DNA of 64,000 bases from Paenibacillus farraposensis (GCF_020736845.1 NZ_JAFFQR010000064.1:523964-587963); one strand, 5' to 3'; shown: positions 15,952-28,629, counted from the first letter of the stretch. The notes: generated by a model from the sequence alone, not told the origin. Numbers and translations are program-made.

Positions 15952-16264
15952 CTGGTCTACCGCCTGCTTGGACCCATCTGCCAGTTTGCGAATCTCATTT
16001 GCCACAACCACAAATCCTCGGCCTGACTTCCCGGCCCGAGCCGCTTCGATGGATGCGTTGAGAGCCAGCAAATTGGCTTGGGCCGTAATTTCCAGAATAG
16101 ATTGGGAAAGCATGCGAATTTAATCTACCGCCTTGGCCTGTTCCAGCACTTCCGCCATCTTTTCACTAGCCTTCTGGTAAATTTCCTTGGACGCTTGCTT
16201 GGACACACTCGCCTGTTGCTTCAACGTTTCAGCTTTTTGGCTTGAAGCATAAGCAGCCGCTTAT
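15944..16264 (-). pseudogene. fragment of a chemotaxis receptor signalling domain
   Basis: The readable stretch begins AAAYASSQKAETLKQQASVS, meets TAA in place of a Glu codon after QAKAVD (near 16121-16125), and continues [20 protein letters not shown] then [20 protein letters not shown] and [16 protein letters not shown]. It has neither a sensor, a membrane helix nor the distal half of the signalling domain. It differs in sequence from the receptor at 13210-14900, so it is a second receptor remnant and not a duplication. Confidence 0.75.
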
Positions 16265-16289
16265 ATTAAGCAATGGAGTACGCACCTTT

Positions 16290-18719
16290 TTAACGGTCCC
16301 GGTTAATCATATAGTTCATTACATGCTTCAGAAAAGCCGTGTTGCGGGGGATGTCTTTTAACGCTTCCATAGCTAGACAGTAGTGTTCCCACATCTCTTT
16401 AGTGGCACCTTCATGACCCAGGACGGACACGAAATTCGAATTGTTATTTTCAGAATCCTTGCCAACAGGTTTTCCGAGTAGCAGCAGATCTCCTTCCACA
16501 TCAAGCAAATCATCTTTAATCTGAAAGGCAATCCCCGCGTGATAAGCAAATTTCTTCAAAGCAGCAATTTCCGGCTCCTTGACCTGTGCAAGCATGGCAG
16601 GCATAACCAGACAAGCCTCAAATGCCACTCCGGTTTTGTAAAAGCACATCATGTTCAACTGCTCGAGTGTCAATGCCCTCCCTTTGAAATCCAAATCCAT
16701 CGCCTGCCCCATACACATATCCTCTGCCTTTTGAGCCGAGTATTGTATCACAGCAAGTACAGTCTCAGCATTGAACTGGTCAAGTGACGATTGTTCCCCA
16801 ATCGCCTTCTGGATCAGATACAGACCGGTTAACTCCGCCGTAGCGCTATTGTGCACCTGATGCAGGGTCAGACGCCCTCTGCGGGTAGATGCGTTATCCT
16901 GGGTTGGCAGATCATCAAAGATCAGGGATGCGGTATGCATATACTCCAGTGATCGCAGTAGCGGCACGATTGCTGATGCATCCAGTCCATATTCGTTTAC
17001 GCCCATGACCCAAGTCAATATAGGCCGTATACGCTTCCCGTCCCCTTCGAGACTGTAATTTGCAGCATCGATAAGCTGTTCTTTCATCGCCGGTATTCCA
17101 TGAGGCTTGCTAATTTTCAATTGGTTGTTAATCTGATGGCGAACCGTTGTGATCGTATTAAAAAAATCTTCCTTTTCTTTCGAGTTGTTTCTCAGGTGGG
17201 TAATCAGCTGGTCGCGAAGCAGTTTATCGAAAAAATCTACATCCTCCGCTTTTTGCACCATCTGCTGGATGAGACGGTTGAATTCCGAATTCCCGGATGC
17301 AAAGATCTCCATAATCTCGTTATATTTTTCAGTACCTACACGTTCTTTATAACGTTTGAGTCCATTTATTGCACGATCCAGTATCACCTCACAGGCCATA
17401 GCATCGGAATCATACACGTTATGGATCAAATAGGAAATGACTGCCCAGTATAATTCAAAGGGGTTGATCAGATCCGGACGCTCGTCATGGTATTTTAAAT
17501 AGTAGGTATAGGGGGTTACCGCACCGTCTTTCATATCGTCAACCATATCCGCAAAATCATCTGCTAACTGGTTATAGATACCATAAAAGAATGTCCGTTG
17601 CTCAAAGCCCTCATTCTCTGGAGCACCCATCACAGCACGGGCAATCAATCGGGAAGAAGACGATTTTAAAATGACAGGTATATAAAGCTCTTCATTGGTA
17701 TAATCATCTCGTGTTAGTACCTTCGCACGGTCGATATCCTGAGCATGAAAAAAGACATAGGCCTGCCCGAAAAAGGTCTGCTGTGTGCCTGGCCGCTGAT
17801 GTTCCTTGATATATTCAAAAGCATCCGAGAGCTCTGCGTGTATGAATTGAATCAACTTCATATGGTTCCCGTTCCAGTCGTCCAACTCAGGCACAGTACC
17901 AGTAAGAAGCGCGGCACGTATCATGCAGGAGTATTGTTCTTTCTCTTGAACAGTCAAAACCTGGGAATCTAAAAGATCGTCAATGAATGGATAGGTTAGA
18001 CCATAGGAATAACCAAGCCGGATGGCTTCATCCAGTCTGCGAGCACGTTCTGCAGGTGATACGTTATCATCCATTTCTTCCATCACATGCAGAACAACCC
18101 CGATTATGAGCTTAATCAGTTTGCGCTGGGCTTGCTCTGCATCCATCTCCTTTGGAATATGGGAGGATACAGACCTAAGTTTGTTGATTACCCAGATCGT
18201 AGCAGTTTCTATGCCTTCCTTCTGGGCCCATCGGTACACCCCTGCCAAATTCATAAATTCAGGCTGGTCTCTCCCGTTTTCACTGGTGGATTGAATCAGG
18301 TGTTTTTTTATATCAACAATGACACGCTGAATCTGGAGCTGTGTGTCAGGAGAATTCAAAGCTTTGCCTAAATCCCTCATATAAATATAGGAGACGCTTC
18401 GATCCAGGTAAGCATCCAATTTGCCTGTATAATTCAGCCATTGGATATATCTATGATAATCCCGAGTATCAGGTTTTCTCTTTGTCCGCGAAAAAAAAGA
18501 CAGCCATGAAGAATGATGAATATGATTCATTTTCCATATTTGAATATCTTCTGTCAGGGTAGTCACATAAGTCTTATTTATAACCTGTGTATAAAGTGAT
18601 GTAAAATACTGAACCGCCTTCTGCTCAGCCAGCCGATATTCTGTAGTGGCATGATTCATAAATATCTCATTCATACGTTGCATTACCTCAACTTCTATTT
18701 TTGTTAAACATGGTTGCAT
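16290..18719 (-). CDS. two-domain isoprenoid synthase: terpene-synthase-like N-domain plus polyprenyl diphosphate synthase
   Basis: 809 aa. Residues about 540-800 are a trans-prenyltransferase domain: GDGKRIRPILTW (558-569), first Asp-rich motif DDLPTQDN (602-609) followed by RRGR, and second motif DDLLD (736-740). Residues 1-500 form a separate all-helical region. It carries YPFIDDLLDSQ (243-253) and NQLADDFADMVDDMKDGAVT (383-402), which look like the metal-binding helices of class I terpene/squalene-type synthases. A natural reading is that the C-domain makes the allylic diphosphate and the N-domain uses it, but the product and even the activity of the N-domain are inferred. The start at 18719 has only a weak AGGGA. 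Monocistronic, with degenerate receptor pieces downstream. Confidence 0.75.
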   Translation of the reverse strand: MQPCLTKIEVEVMQRMNEIFMNHATTEYRLAEQKAVQYFTSLYTQVINKTYVTTLTEDIQIWKMNHIHHSSWLSFFSRTKRKPDTRDYHRYIQWLNYTGKLDAYLDRSVSYIYMRDLGKALNSPDTQLQIQRVIVDIKKHLIQSTSENGRDQPEFMNLAGVYRWAQKEGIETATIWVINKLRSVSSHIPKEMDAEQAQRKLIKLIIGVVLHVMEEMDDNVSPAERARRLDEAIRLGYSYGLTYPFIDDLLDSQVLTVQEKEQYSCMIRAALLTGTVPELDDWNGNHMKLIQFIHAELSDAFEYIKEHQRPGTQQTFFGQAYVFFHAQDIDRAKVLTRDDYTNEELYIPVILKSSSSRLIARAVMGAPENEGFEQRTFFYGIYNQLADDFADMVDDMKDGAVTPYTYYLKYHDERPDLINPFELYWAVISYLIHNVYDSDAMACEVILDRAINGLKRYKERVGTEKYNEIMEIFASGNSEFNRLIQQMVQKAEDVDFFDKLLRDQLITHLRNNSKEKEDFFNTITTVRHQINNQLKISKPHGIPAMKEQLIDAANYSLEGDGKRIRPILTWVMGVNEYGLDASAIVPLLRSLEYMHTASLIFDDLPTQDNASTRRGRLTLHQVHNSATAELTGLYLIQKAIGEQSSLDQFNAETVLAVIQYSAQKAEDMCMGQAMDLDFKGRALTLEQLNMMCFYKTGVAFEACLVMPAMLAQVKEPEIAALKKFAYHAGIAFQIKDDLLDVEGDLLLLGKPVGKDSENNNSNFVSVLGHEGATKEMWEHYCLAMEALKDIPRNTAFLKHVMNYMINRDR

Positions 18720-18963
18720 TTCTTCCCTGGCGGGAACGGATTCGGATCATGTTTTTATCTTTATACGGAAAAGAATCTGTGAGGTTACGAAATTATCATG
18801 CTGCTTAAGGAGAAAGCCGGATAAATCGGACTGCCTGGGTACCAGCCCCCGGTTCGTTGCTGCAACGTTCCGTTCCAATCCGGCCAATGTTTTCTCAATA
18901 TCGCTTTCAAGGATGTGTTCTCCCTTATATGTAATTTTATTCTTCTAGCATAACAGACACGCA

Positions 18964-18995
18964 CAAAAAACAGGACTGAAATGTTCAGTCCTGAG
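18964..18995 (-). terminator. terminator behind the Hsp20 remnant
   Basis: On the minus strand AAAACAGGACT pairs with AGTCCTGTTTT and is followed by a T-run, 8 bp after the stop of the Hsp20 fragment. Confidence 0.7.
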
Positions 18996-19002
18996 TCCTG
19001 TT

Positions 19003-19215
19003 TTATATGCCATGATCTTTATCAATCAGTATTCGTTTACGAGTGTTTTCGTCACCTGGGCGTTTGGGAATTTCCAGCTTCAAGACGCCATGTTCCAGTT
19101 TGGACTTGATGCCATCCTCATCGACTTGATCCACATAGAACCGTCTTACAAATTCTCCAGTACGACGTTCCCGTCGAATCATTTTATTTACTATCTCATT
19201 AAAGATGTTATATAA
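19003..19215 (-). pseudogene. small heat-shock protein Hsp20, C-terminal remnant
   Basis: The frame carries the distal alpha-crystallin domain: RRERRTGEFVRRFYVDQVDE, GIKSKLEHGVLKLEIPKR and a short tail. The first two thirds of the domain and the N-terminal arm are absent; sequence upstream of about 19215 does not continue the family. Full-length relatives are about 145-150 aa. The terminator is still present, so this is the 3' end of a formerly complete gene. Confidence 0.75.
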
Positions 19216-19300
19216 CATTCCATCGCAAATCAGAGAGTTGTCTTCCTGGAATGGCCAGCAGAGCCACCACAAATGCAACAGCGCAATCACAAAATTCAAT

Positions 19301-19333
19301 CAGCGCGTACCGATCAGGTATCGGCACGCGCTG
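19301..19333 (-). terminator. hairpin downstream of bglH
   Basis: CAGCGCGT/ACGCGCTG stem extended by CCGAT/ATCGG, 65 bp beyond the bglH stop. Only a weak T-rich tract (ATTGAATTTTG) follows on the minus strand. Confidence 0.5.
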
Positions 19334-19397
19334 GCTTTATCTCTTTTTGAAGCCGCGTTATTAGGTTCTGCTCCACTCGCAACTCAGGCACCCGGAT

Positions 19398-20876
<1,479 letters not shown>

Positions 20877-20908
20877 TTATTAGTATGATCATTATCCATT
20901 GACCAGGA

Positions 20909-22885
<1,977 letters not shown>

Positions 22886-22948
22886 TTACAGGTGCCTGTA
22901 TATTGTGCTTTCGGGGTGAATGGAACTACTCAAAATATTGGCATTTAT

Positions 22949-23018
22949 AAAAAAAGGCGAAACCCAACAGATCAAATTCGATCTCGGTTGGTTTCGCCTG
23001 CATTACCAGTAACAATCC
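22949..23018 (-). promoter_or_regulatory. RAT antiterminator and overlapping terminator, licT-bglP junction
   Basis: On the minus strand GGATTGTTACTG followed by GCAGGCGAAACC (positions 22990-23018) fits the ribonucleic antiterminator bound by LicT/BglG proteins. It overlaps the left stem GGCGAAACC of a terminator whose right stem GGTTTCGCC is followed by a T-run. LicT binding would keep the terminator open and allow bglP-bglH expression. Confidence 0.9.
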
Positions 23019-23027
23019 AAGTGTTAT

Positions 23028-23864
23028 TCAATTTTTCTGTCTTTGAGTTACACGCTGAATATGAATCGTTATATACAGCTTTTCCTCATCTGACAATACG
23101 GTGTTCAAGTACTTCTCAATCTTGAGCATGCAACTATGAGCTTTTTTATATTTTGTCTTCACTTGCCTCCACAAAAAATCGTCTTCCAGTTCTGTTTTTT
23201 CTCTTTTATTTAATCGCTGGAAGAAGAATCTTAAATGGGTAACAAATCGTTCATAGCCGATGGAGTGTTCATCCAAAGTGGTATTATAAGAATATTTAAT
23301 AATATTTAAAATATCCTGTATTTTTTCAGCTTGCTGAGCCACATCTGCTACCTTATTGTAAGAGCTGTTGACTTGAGCATTGATTAAATGAAGGGCTATA
23401 TTGCCTGCTTCATCCTCTGATAATCGTTTGCCTGTTTCGTTTTCAATAAACTCCAGTGCTTTTAATCCAACTCCATATTCTTTGGGATAAAATTTTTTGA
23501 TTTCCCAAATTAACGGATTTGTATTTTTAAGCCCTTCATCAAACATTTTAAATGCATTGTTCATGTGATCTGTAAGCGAAACATATATATAATCACTCAA
23601 TTGTGTTTCTAATATGCTTTTGCCATATTCAATGATGTCATAGCATAAAGCTACATATTCTGTGGGAACATCCTCTAACAATAATTTAAATTTCTCTGAA
23701 GCATCTTTCTGTTTAAGCTCAAAGACCTTCTCAATTAAATGCTCTTCTACTTTTTCTCCTGCACTCTTTTTAAATGCAATACCACGGCCCATAACAACAA
23801 ATTCATCCCTTGTTGAATCTTTGGCAATGATCGCATTATTATTGAATATCTTCGTTATGATCAT
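23028..23864 (-). CDS. licT: BglG/LicT-type transcriptional antiterminator
   Basis: 278 aa. The N-terminal RNA-binding (CAT) domain is MIITKIFNNNAIIAKDSTRD to about residue 55 (GRGIAFKK). Two PRD domains follow (about 65-170 and 171-275) with the regulatory histidines in DHMNNAF, IALHLINAQ, RFVTHLRFFFQR and YITIHIQR. These domains are phosphorylated by PTS components and set RNA binding. Two RAT sites, one 400 bp upstream and one just downstream of this gene, are its expected targets, so it probably autoregulates. Confidence 0.93.
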   Translation of the reverse strand: MIITKIFNNNAIIAKDSTRDEFVVMGRGIAFKKSAGEKVEEHLIEKVFELKQKDASEKFKLLLEDVPTEYVALCYDIIEYGKSILETQLSDYIYVSLTDHMNNAFKMFDEGLKNTNPLIWEIKKFYPKEYGVGLKALEFIENETGKRLSEDEAGNIALHLINAQVNSSYNKVADVAQQAEKIQDILNIIKYSYNTTLDEHSIGYERFVTHLRFFFQRLNKREKTELEDDFLWRQVKTKYKKAHSCMLKIEKYLNTVLSDEEKLYITIHIQRVTQRQKN

Positions 23865-24265
23865 CTAACTGCCCCCTTATCCCACAATCATTTCAAAAAG
23901 GATTTAGATGCTGGGCGAAATTTCAGATAGGTCATAAGACGGTAATAGCCGATCAAACCTTCGTTGTGAATCCAAATGTAGCCGTGTCGATTCACAACTC
24001 GTTATGAAAACGCATTCATATCCAGAGATAAAAGCCTTACGTTTTCCTTGAATGATCTTGAGTGCTTCCAAACCGATCTGATATTCCCTTTTGCAAATGG
24101 ATATAGTCGGTTAACCACGTCCTACATATCAATTCCCGGATGCCGTTTTGTTGGTCGACGTTATCACCTTTGTTGTTCAGCACTTGTAAGGCTTAACATC
24201 ACTCACCTTTCTGCGTTATATCTGGGCCAGATATTCATATTGTGCAGGATATCATAAAGCTTATA
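23865..24265 (-). other. 400-bp leader between RAT site 2 and licT
   Basis: No credible frame with a ribosome binding site is present. A minus-strand frame reading IGLEALKIIQGKRKAFISGY and on to DRLLPSYDLSEISPSI looks like decayed coding sequence of unknown origin. It therefore separates the upstream antitermination switch from licT by an unusually long untranslated or remnant region. Confidence 0.4.
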
Positions 24266-24344
24266 TTTTAAAAGAAAAGGCAAAACCCAAAACATGGAAA
24301 TATGAATTCCATGCCCCGGGTTTTGCCTTTTCAGTAACAATCCC
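24266..24344 (-). promoter_or_regulatory. second RAT antiterminator/terminator, upstream of licT
   Basis: Minus-strand GGGATTGTTACTG then AAAAGGCAAAACCC (24318-24344) matches the RAT consensus and forms the left arm of a long terminator stem AAAAGGCAAAACCC/GGGTTTTGCCTTTT followed by CTTTT. It should place the whole operon under LicT control. Confidence 0.88.
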
Positions 24345-24385
24345 AAAACCATAATAACACTTAATTTAAACTTTGCCAACAAAAA

Positions 24386-24399
24386 TGTTTGCGCTTTCT
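24386..24399 (-). promoter_or_regulatory. probable cre (CcpA) site of the beta-glucoside operon
   Basis: Minus-strand AGAAAGCGCAAACA fits the catabolite-response consensus TGNAARCGNWWWCA at 13 of 14 positions. It lies 42 bp upstream of RAT site 2, the expected place for glucose repression of an inducible sugar operon. Confidence 0.55.
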
Positions 24400-24516
24400 T
24401 TTCGGGAATTTCCTCCATCCCCCGCATCGTTCCTAGCTAAGCCTTGGCTTCTTTTGATGAACAATTCAGAGGTTGGCAGGCACAACAAATAAAACGCATT
24501 TTTCTGGAATAAAATG

Positions 24517-25533
24517 TTAACCACCAATATAGGACATGCTTATCTTATTCCTGTTTTTTGCAGTCTGCTCCGTACGTTCATCGGAATATCGGTCTGTACG
24601 CTGCTCCCATACTGAAGTAATTACAGCAAGCAATTCCTCGTCATTCGCCCCATCCCAGAGCATCTGGCGCAGATCAAATCCGCCTGAAGCAAACAAACAC
24701 GTATAAAACCTGCCATCGGACGATAAACGGGCCCGTGTGCAGGACGAGCAAAATGATTCCGAAACCGAAGTAATAAAGCCCACCTGCGCATCGCTGTCTT
24801 TATAACGATAACGCTTGGCCACCTCTCCAAAGTAATCGCGGTCCATCGGCTCCAGTTCATATATACTGCTAAGCCGTTCATATATTTCTTTTTTTGTTAT
24901 TACCTTTTTGAAGCTCCAGCTATTGTCATTCCCTACATCCATAAACTCAATAAAACGGAGCGTTATCCCCTGTTCCTTGAAATAAGCGGCCATCGGCAAA
25001 ATCTCTGAATCATTCACGCCTTTTTGAACCACCATATTAACCTTGATTTCAAAGCCGATTTCTCTTGCATATTCGATCTGCTTTAAAATAAAAGCAGGCT
25101 CAATCCCCCGCCCATTCAATCGCCCAAACAGCTCGGGATTCAATGCGTCTACACTGACATTCAACCGCCGTAATCCTGCGTCATACAAACGCTTGGCCTG
25201 TTGTCCTAGCAACGAACCGTTGGTGGTCAAGCCGACATCTTCCACTCCGTCAATGGACAGGATTTTCGAGACCAGGTCGGGCAGATTCGGACGCATTAAC
25301 GGTTCGCCGCCCGTGAGCCGGATTTTTTTTACACCCAAGGATACAAAGAGCTTCGTCAGCCGCTGAATCTCTTCAAACGACAGGCATTTATTTTTGGGAA
25401 GAAATGCGTAATCGTCACCGAAAATTTCTTTTGGCATACAGTAGGAACAGCGGAAATTGCAACGGTCCGTAACTGATATACGCAAATCACGAATCGACCG
25501 CTGCAACGAGTCTTTCAGCGGATGCGGATTCAT
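24517..25533 (-). CDS. moaA: GTP 3',8-cyclase (molybdopterin biosynthesis)
   Basis: 338 aa radical SAM enzyme. The SAM-cluster motif [11 protein letters not shown] lies at about 24-34, GGEP in [10 protein letters not shown] at about 76, and the C-terminal second cluster as [18 protein letters not shown] at about 266-283. It ends in SYIGG, the GG tail needed for activity. It makes the first precursor of the molybdenum cofactor that the nitrate reductase in this window requires. AGGAGGAGACGT precedes the ATG. Last gene of the cluster moeB-moaE-moaD-moaA. Confidence 0.95.
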   Translation of the reverse strand: MNPHPLKDSLQRSIRDLRISVTDRCNFRCSYCMPKEIFGDDYAFLPKNKCLSFEEIQRLTKLFVSLGVKKIRLTGGEPLMRPNLPDLVSKILSIDGVEDVGLTTNGSLLGQQAKRLYDAGLRRLNVSVDALNPELFGRLNGRGIEPAFILKQIEYAREIGFEIKVNMVVQKGVNDSEILPMAAYFKEQGITLRFIEFMDVGNDNSWSFKKVITKKEIYERLSSIYELEPMDRDYFGEVAKRYRYKDSDAQVGFITSVSESFCSSCTRARLSSDGRFYTCLFASGGFDLRQMLWDGANDEELLAVITSVWEQRTDRYSDERTEQTAKNRNKISMSYIGG

Positions 25534-25572
25534 ACGTCTCCTCCTTTTCTAGTTGATAGCACCTGAGAGTCA

Positions 25573-25806
25573 TCAGCCGCCGCTGACTGGCGGAATTAAG
25601 GCTGCAATGTCTCCATCCTGCAGCACATCCGTAGGCAAGGCATACTCCTCGTTTATCGCAATACGAACAGAACTGATCGGCATATCCGGATATTTGTCTG
25701 TTATCCAACCGTATAAGTCGCCTACAGTTTGGCCTGCCAAATCTGCCATTTCTTCTGCCTTCCCTGTCATCTCACGGAGTCCTGCAAAATAGTACAGCTT
25801 AATCAT
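25573..25806 (-). CDS. moaD: molybdopterin synthase small subunit
   Basis: 77 aa beta-grasp protein starting MIKLYYFAGLREMTGKAEEM and ending ALIPPVSGG; the C-terminal Gly-Gly is adenylated and thiocarboxylated to carry sulfur. The ATG at 25806 overlaps the moaE stop as ATGA, which decides against the upstream in-frame starts. Partner of MoaE and substrate of the ThiF/MoeB-type enzyme encoded upstream. Confidence 0.93.
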   Translation of the reverse strand: MIKLYYFAGLREMTGKAEEMADLAGQTVGDLYGWITDKYPDMPISSVRIAINEEYALPTDVLQDGDIAALIPPVSGG

Positions 25807-26243
25807 AACTGAATCTCTCCCGGCTTTTTCTTCTGATGTCCCATCCATTGCTTCCCGTCTTCCCAAACCTCTTGCTTCCAGATCGGAACGATTTCCTTGA
25901 TTCGCTCAATCGCATATTCATTCGCCTCATACGCATCCGAGCGATGCGGCGAAGAAACGGCAATGACAACGGCAATATCACCGATTTGAAGCTCGCCAAT
26001 CCGGTGTGCAATAGCCACTCTTGTCCCAATCCATTTTTCTTCGATTTCGCGACCAATTTCCGCGAGCTTTTTTTGAGCCATGGGTACATAGGCCTCATAA
26101 GCAAGGTATAAGGTTCGTACACCTTCGGTCCACTCTCGGACATGCCCTGTAAACATGGTCACCGCTCCCGCCTCCGGCCTTAGGACATAATCCGCATAAG
26201 TCTGCGGAATAATAGGCTCAGTCACGATTTCAAAAATACTCAT
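25803..26243 (-). CDS. moaE: molybdopterin synthase large subunit
   Basis: The start is placed at 26243 (MSIFEIVTEPI) after AAGGTGGAAAAG; the longer start at 26270 has no such site. 146 aa with VTMFTGHVREWTEGVRTLYL, AYVPMAQKKLAEI, HRIGELQIGDIAVVIAVSSP and HR, then IWKQEVWEDGKQWM, all typical of MoaE. It converts precursor Z (cyclic pyranopterin monophosphate) to molybdopterin using MoaD thiocarboxylate. Translationally coupled to moaD. Confidence 0.94.
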   Translation of the reverse strand: MSIFEIVTEPIIPQTYADYVLRPEAGAVTMFTGHVREWTEGVRTLYLAYEAYVPMAQKKLAEIGREIEEKWIGTRVAIAHRIGELQIGDIAVVIAVSSPHRSDAYEANEYAIERIKEIVPIWKQEVWEDGKQWMGHQKKKPGEIQL

Positions 26244-26332
26244 CTTTTCCACCTTCCAGCCACTGTGCAAACCACTCTCTGATGATAAACTCTATCTAAT
26301 ACCTTCTGCATCTTATATCTACATACGCACAT

Positions 26333-27352
26333 TCAACCGAACAACTGATGATATAACTTTTGACCTTTAGCAATACTTCCAATCCCGTGAATAAGAAGCC
26401 TTCCGTTTTTGAACAAAATCATTCGATGCTTAAAGGCATAGAATTCAACGAAATAAGGAGTTCTTTTTACATTTTCGGCCATAAGTCTACCCATTTTCTC
26501 AGCATCATCAAGTGTAATCGGACGATTAGGGTCCGGAAGAACCTGCACGACATCCCGCCCGCACAGCGCAGCATAAGCCGTGCGACGTGATGCCGTCAGT
26601 GCAGGAAACGTAGGATGTTCTCCACAGGTCGAACAATCCTGGTTACGGATGCGAGAAATTCCTACATCCATCTGTGTGTTCTCCCATAGATCAAATAGAT
26701 GGACCTTGCGACGCATCTGATCACGTCTGCCGCTCAGCCACTTCATTGCTTCTGCACATTGGAGGGCGGCTGTCACCTGGACTGCGGGTGAAATGATCCC
26801 AGCCGTATCGCAGGTCTGATTGATCGCCGGCAGCGATGGCAGTAGACAGCGAAAACAGGCTGACTTGCCCGGCACGAAAGGAAAAACGACACCTGTACTT
26901 CCAACACAGGCTCCGTAAATCCATGGAATTCCAGCCTTCAGTGCAGCATCGTTTATAAGTAGACGAGTTTCAAAATTGTCCGTAGCATCCATCAACAATG
27001 TGCTTTTGCCAGCAAGCTCTTGAACAAGCTCGGCATCCAGGTTGTCGAGATATGTGAACAAACGTACGTCTTCTCGTATGGCCTTCAGTCTTTTTTCGGC
27101 AGCCATCACCTTGGGCAGCATTTCCGCAGCGTCCTGCTCCGTGAACAGCTGCTGACGTTGCAGATTCGACAGCTCCACATAATCACGATCAACCAGGTGA
27201 AGCTCCCCAACGCCAGCCCTTACCAGTGTTTCGGCTATGGCGGAACCCAACGCCCCGCAACCAATAATGGTGACGACGGCTTCAGACAGATTACGCTGTC
27301 CTTCGCCGCCGATAGGTCTGAACAAGATTTGTCTTGAATAACGTTCATTCAT
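26333..27352 (-). CDS. moeB: ThiF/MoeB-type adenylyltransferase
   Basis: About 339 aa. The start MNERYSRQILF is set by AGGGGG before the tandem GTG-ATG. It has a Rossmann nucleotide motif IIGCGALGSAIAETL (about 32-46), LVDRDYVELSNLQRQQLF, the DATDNFETR loop (about 125) and zinc Cys pairs CFRCLLPSLP and CSTCGEHP. E1-like enzymes of this group adenylate the C-terminal glycine of MoaD or ThiS. Because it is followed by moaE and moaD, the MoeB role is preferred. The C-terminal extension lacks a rhodanese domain. Confidence 0.85.
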   Translation of the reverse strand: MNERYSRQILFRPIGGEGQRNLSEAVVTIIGCGALGSAIAETLVRAGVGELHLVDRDYVELSNLQRQQLFTEQDAAEMLPKVMAAEKRLKAIREDVRLFTYLDNLDAELVQELAGKSTLLMDATDNFETRLLINDAALKAGIPWIYGACVGSTGVVFPFVPGKSACFRCLLPSLPAINQTCDTAGIISPAVQVTAALQCAEAMKWLSGRRDQMRRKVHLFDLWENTQMDVGISRIRNQDCSTCGEHPTFPALTASRRTAYAALCGRDVVQVLPDPNRPITLDDAEKMGRLMAENVKRTPYFVEFYAFKHRMILFKNGRLLIHGIGSIAKGQKLYHQLFG

Positions 27353-27414
27353 CACAATGTCCCCCTACGTTGAAGAATGATCGTCATTCCCAAGTTTTTT
27401 CTGATGTCTTTCGG

Positions 27415-28629
27415 TTACTTTTGAATTTCTTTTTGTTTCTTAAAGTTGCCTTGCCCCACTGAATCGATCGCTTCAGTAGCCGCAGTCAAACGTGCTTGAT
27501 AATGCAGCCATATAACAAGGATCAGGCTAGCCAGCGCCACTTGGGAGAGCAGCATGAATCCAATGGAGTAATGGCCAGTTGCGGCATGAATCGACGATAA
27601 CAAGATCGGAGGGAAAAAGCCACCGAGGCCGCCCATCATGGAAACAATTCCGTTCACAATGCCTGCCTGCTTGTTAAAATAGAATGGAACTAGCTTGAAA
27701 ATGACACCGTTCCCGACTCCCGCACATACAGCGATAGCCAAGCAGCCTACTGTATAAAGGGTGATCTCTGGTGAAAAAGCCAAAAGAATCGCAGCGACCG
27801 TATAAACGGCAAACGTACCTACCAGTAGGAACAGGGGCTGAAACCGATCCGCCAGCCAGCCACCGATAGGACGGAAGAATGTCGCAATCGCGATGAAGCC
27901 TGCTGTACGCATCCCTGCATCCACTTTAGTCAGCTCAAAATTCGATACAAGGAAATTCGGTAAGTACACTGTGAACGCTACAAATGAACCAAACGTAATA
28001 AAATAAAAGAGCGAGAAAAACCAAAGTTTCTCATTTTTGTAAACCCCTTTGATCTGCTCCATAATCGGCGTTTTTACTTTAGCTTCATGACGGTCCCCAA
28101 AGAAGAAATTCAAAACGATAAAAACAAGCAATAGAATAAGGTACAGTTTGACCGTAAGTGCCCATCCTACCTGCGTCGCTACAATCGGAGCAGAGAAGGT
28201 AGTTACTGCTGTTCCCAAATTCCCTACACCGTATATTCCGTTGACGAACCCATGCTTTTCTTTCGGGTAATACTTTGGCAGCGAGGTTACCCCGACGGAG
28301 AACACCGCTCCTCCAATCCCAAGGAACAAACCACCGATAATCAAATCCGTCATTGTAGAGGCTTCACTTATATAGTAGACCGGGAACAAAAGCAGAATAA
28401 AGCTAACGAGAAAAACGATTCTTGCTCCAAAAATGTTGGCATAATAACCAATCGGAATACGCAAAATCGATCCAAGCACAACCGGAATCGCCGTAACTAT
28501 GGCCAATTTTCCGGGTGGAATAGCAATATCCTCGGTAATAAACGGCATGAGGGAAGAAATGATAACCCATACCATAAATCCAAGAATCAAGTTCAATGTT
28601 TGTAACGGCAACTGCAACTTTCTAATCAT
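27415..28629 (-). CDS. narK: nitrate/nitrite transporter (MFS, NarK family)
   Basis: 404 aa with 12 hydrophobic segments. NarK-family landmarks are GFMVWVIISSLMPFI in helix 1, GIGGAVFSVGVTSLPKYYPK with the GNLGTA segment in helix 5, and FITFGSFVAF in helix 7. It takes up nitrate and/or exports nitrite. Two palindromes of the NreC-box type lie 90-125 bp upstream of the ATG, so expression is likely switched on with narGHJI. It is transcribed separately from nreABC, which ends in a terminator 207 bp upstream. Confidence 0.93.
   Translation of the reverse strand: MIRKLQLPLQTLNLILGFMVWVIISSLMPFITEDIAIPPGKLAIVTAIPVVLGSILRIPIGYYANIFGARIVFLVSFILLLFPVYYISEASTMTDLIIGGLFLGIGGAVFSVGVTSLPKYYPKEKHGFVNGIYGVGNLGTAVTTFSAPIVATQVGWALTVKLYLILLLVFIVLNFFFGDRHEAKVKTPIMEQIKGVYKNEKLWFFSLFYFITFGSFVAFTVYLPNFLVSNFELTKVDAGMRTAGFIAIATFFRPIGGWLADRFQPLFLLVGTFAVYTVAAILLAFSPEITLYTVGCLAIAVCAGVGNGVIFKLVPFYFNKQAGIVNGIVSMMGGLGGFFPPILLSSIHAATGHYSIGFMLLSQVALASLILVIWLHYQARLTAATEAIDSVGQGNFKKQKEIQK

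Noticed and set aside
23865..24265. Small gene between RAT site 2 and licT
   Set aside because: Frames are interrupted and lack start signals; called leader or remnant instead.
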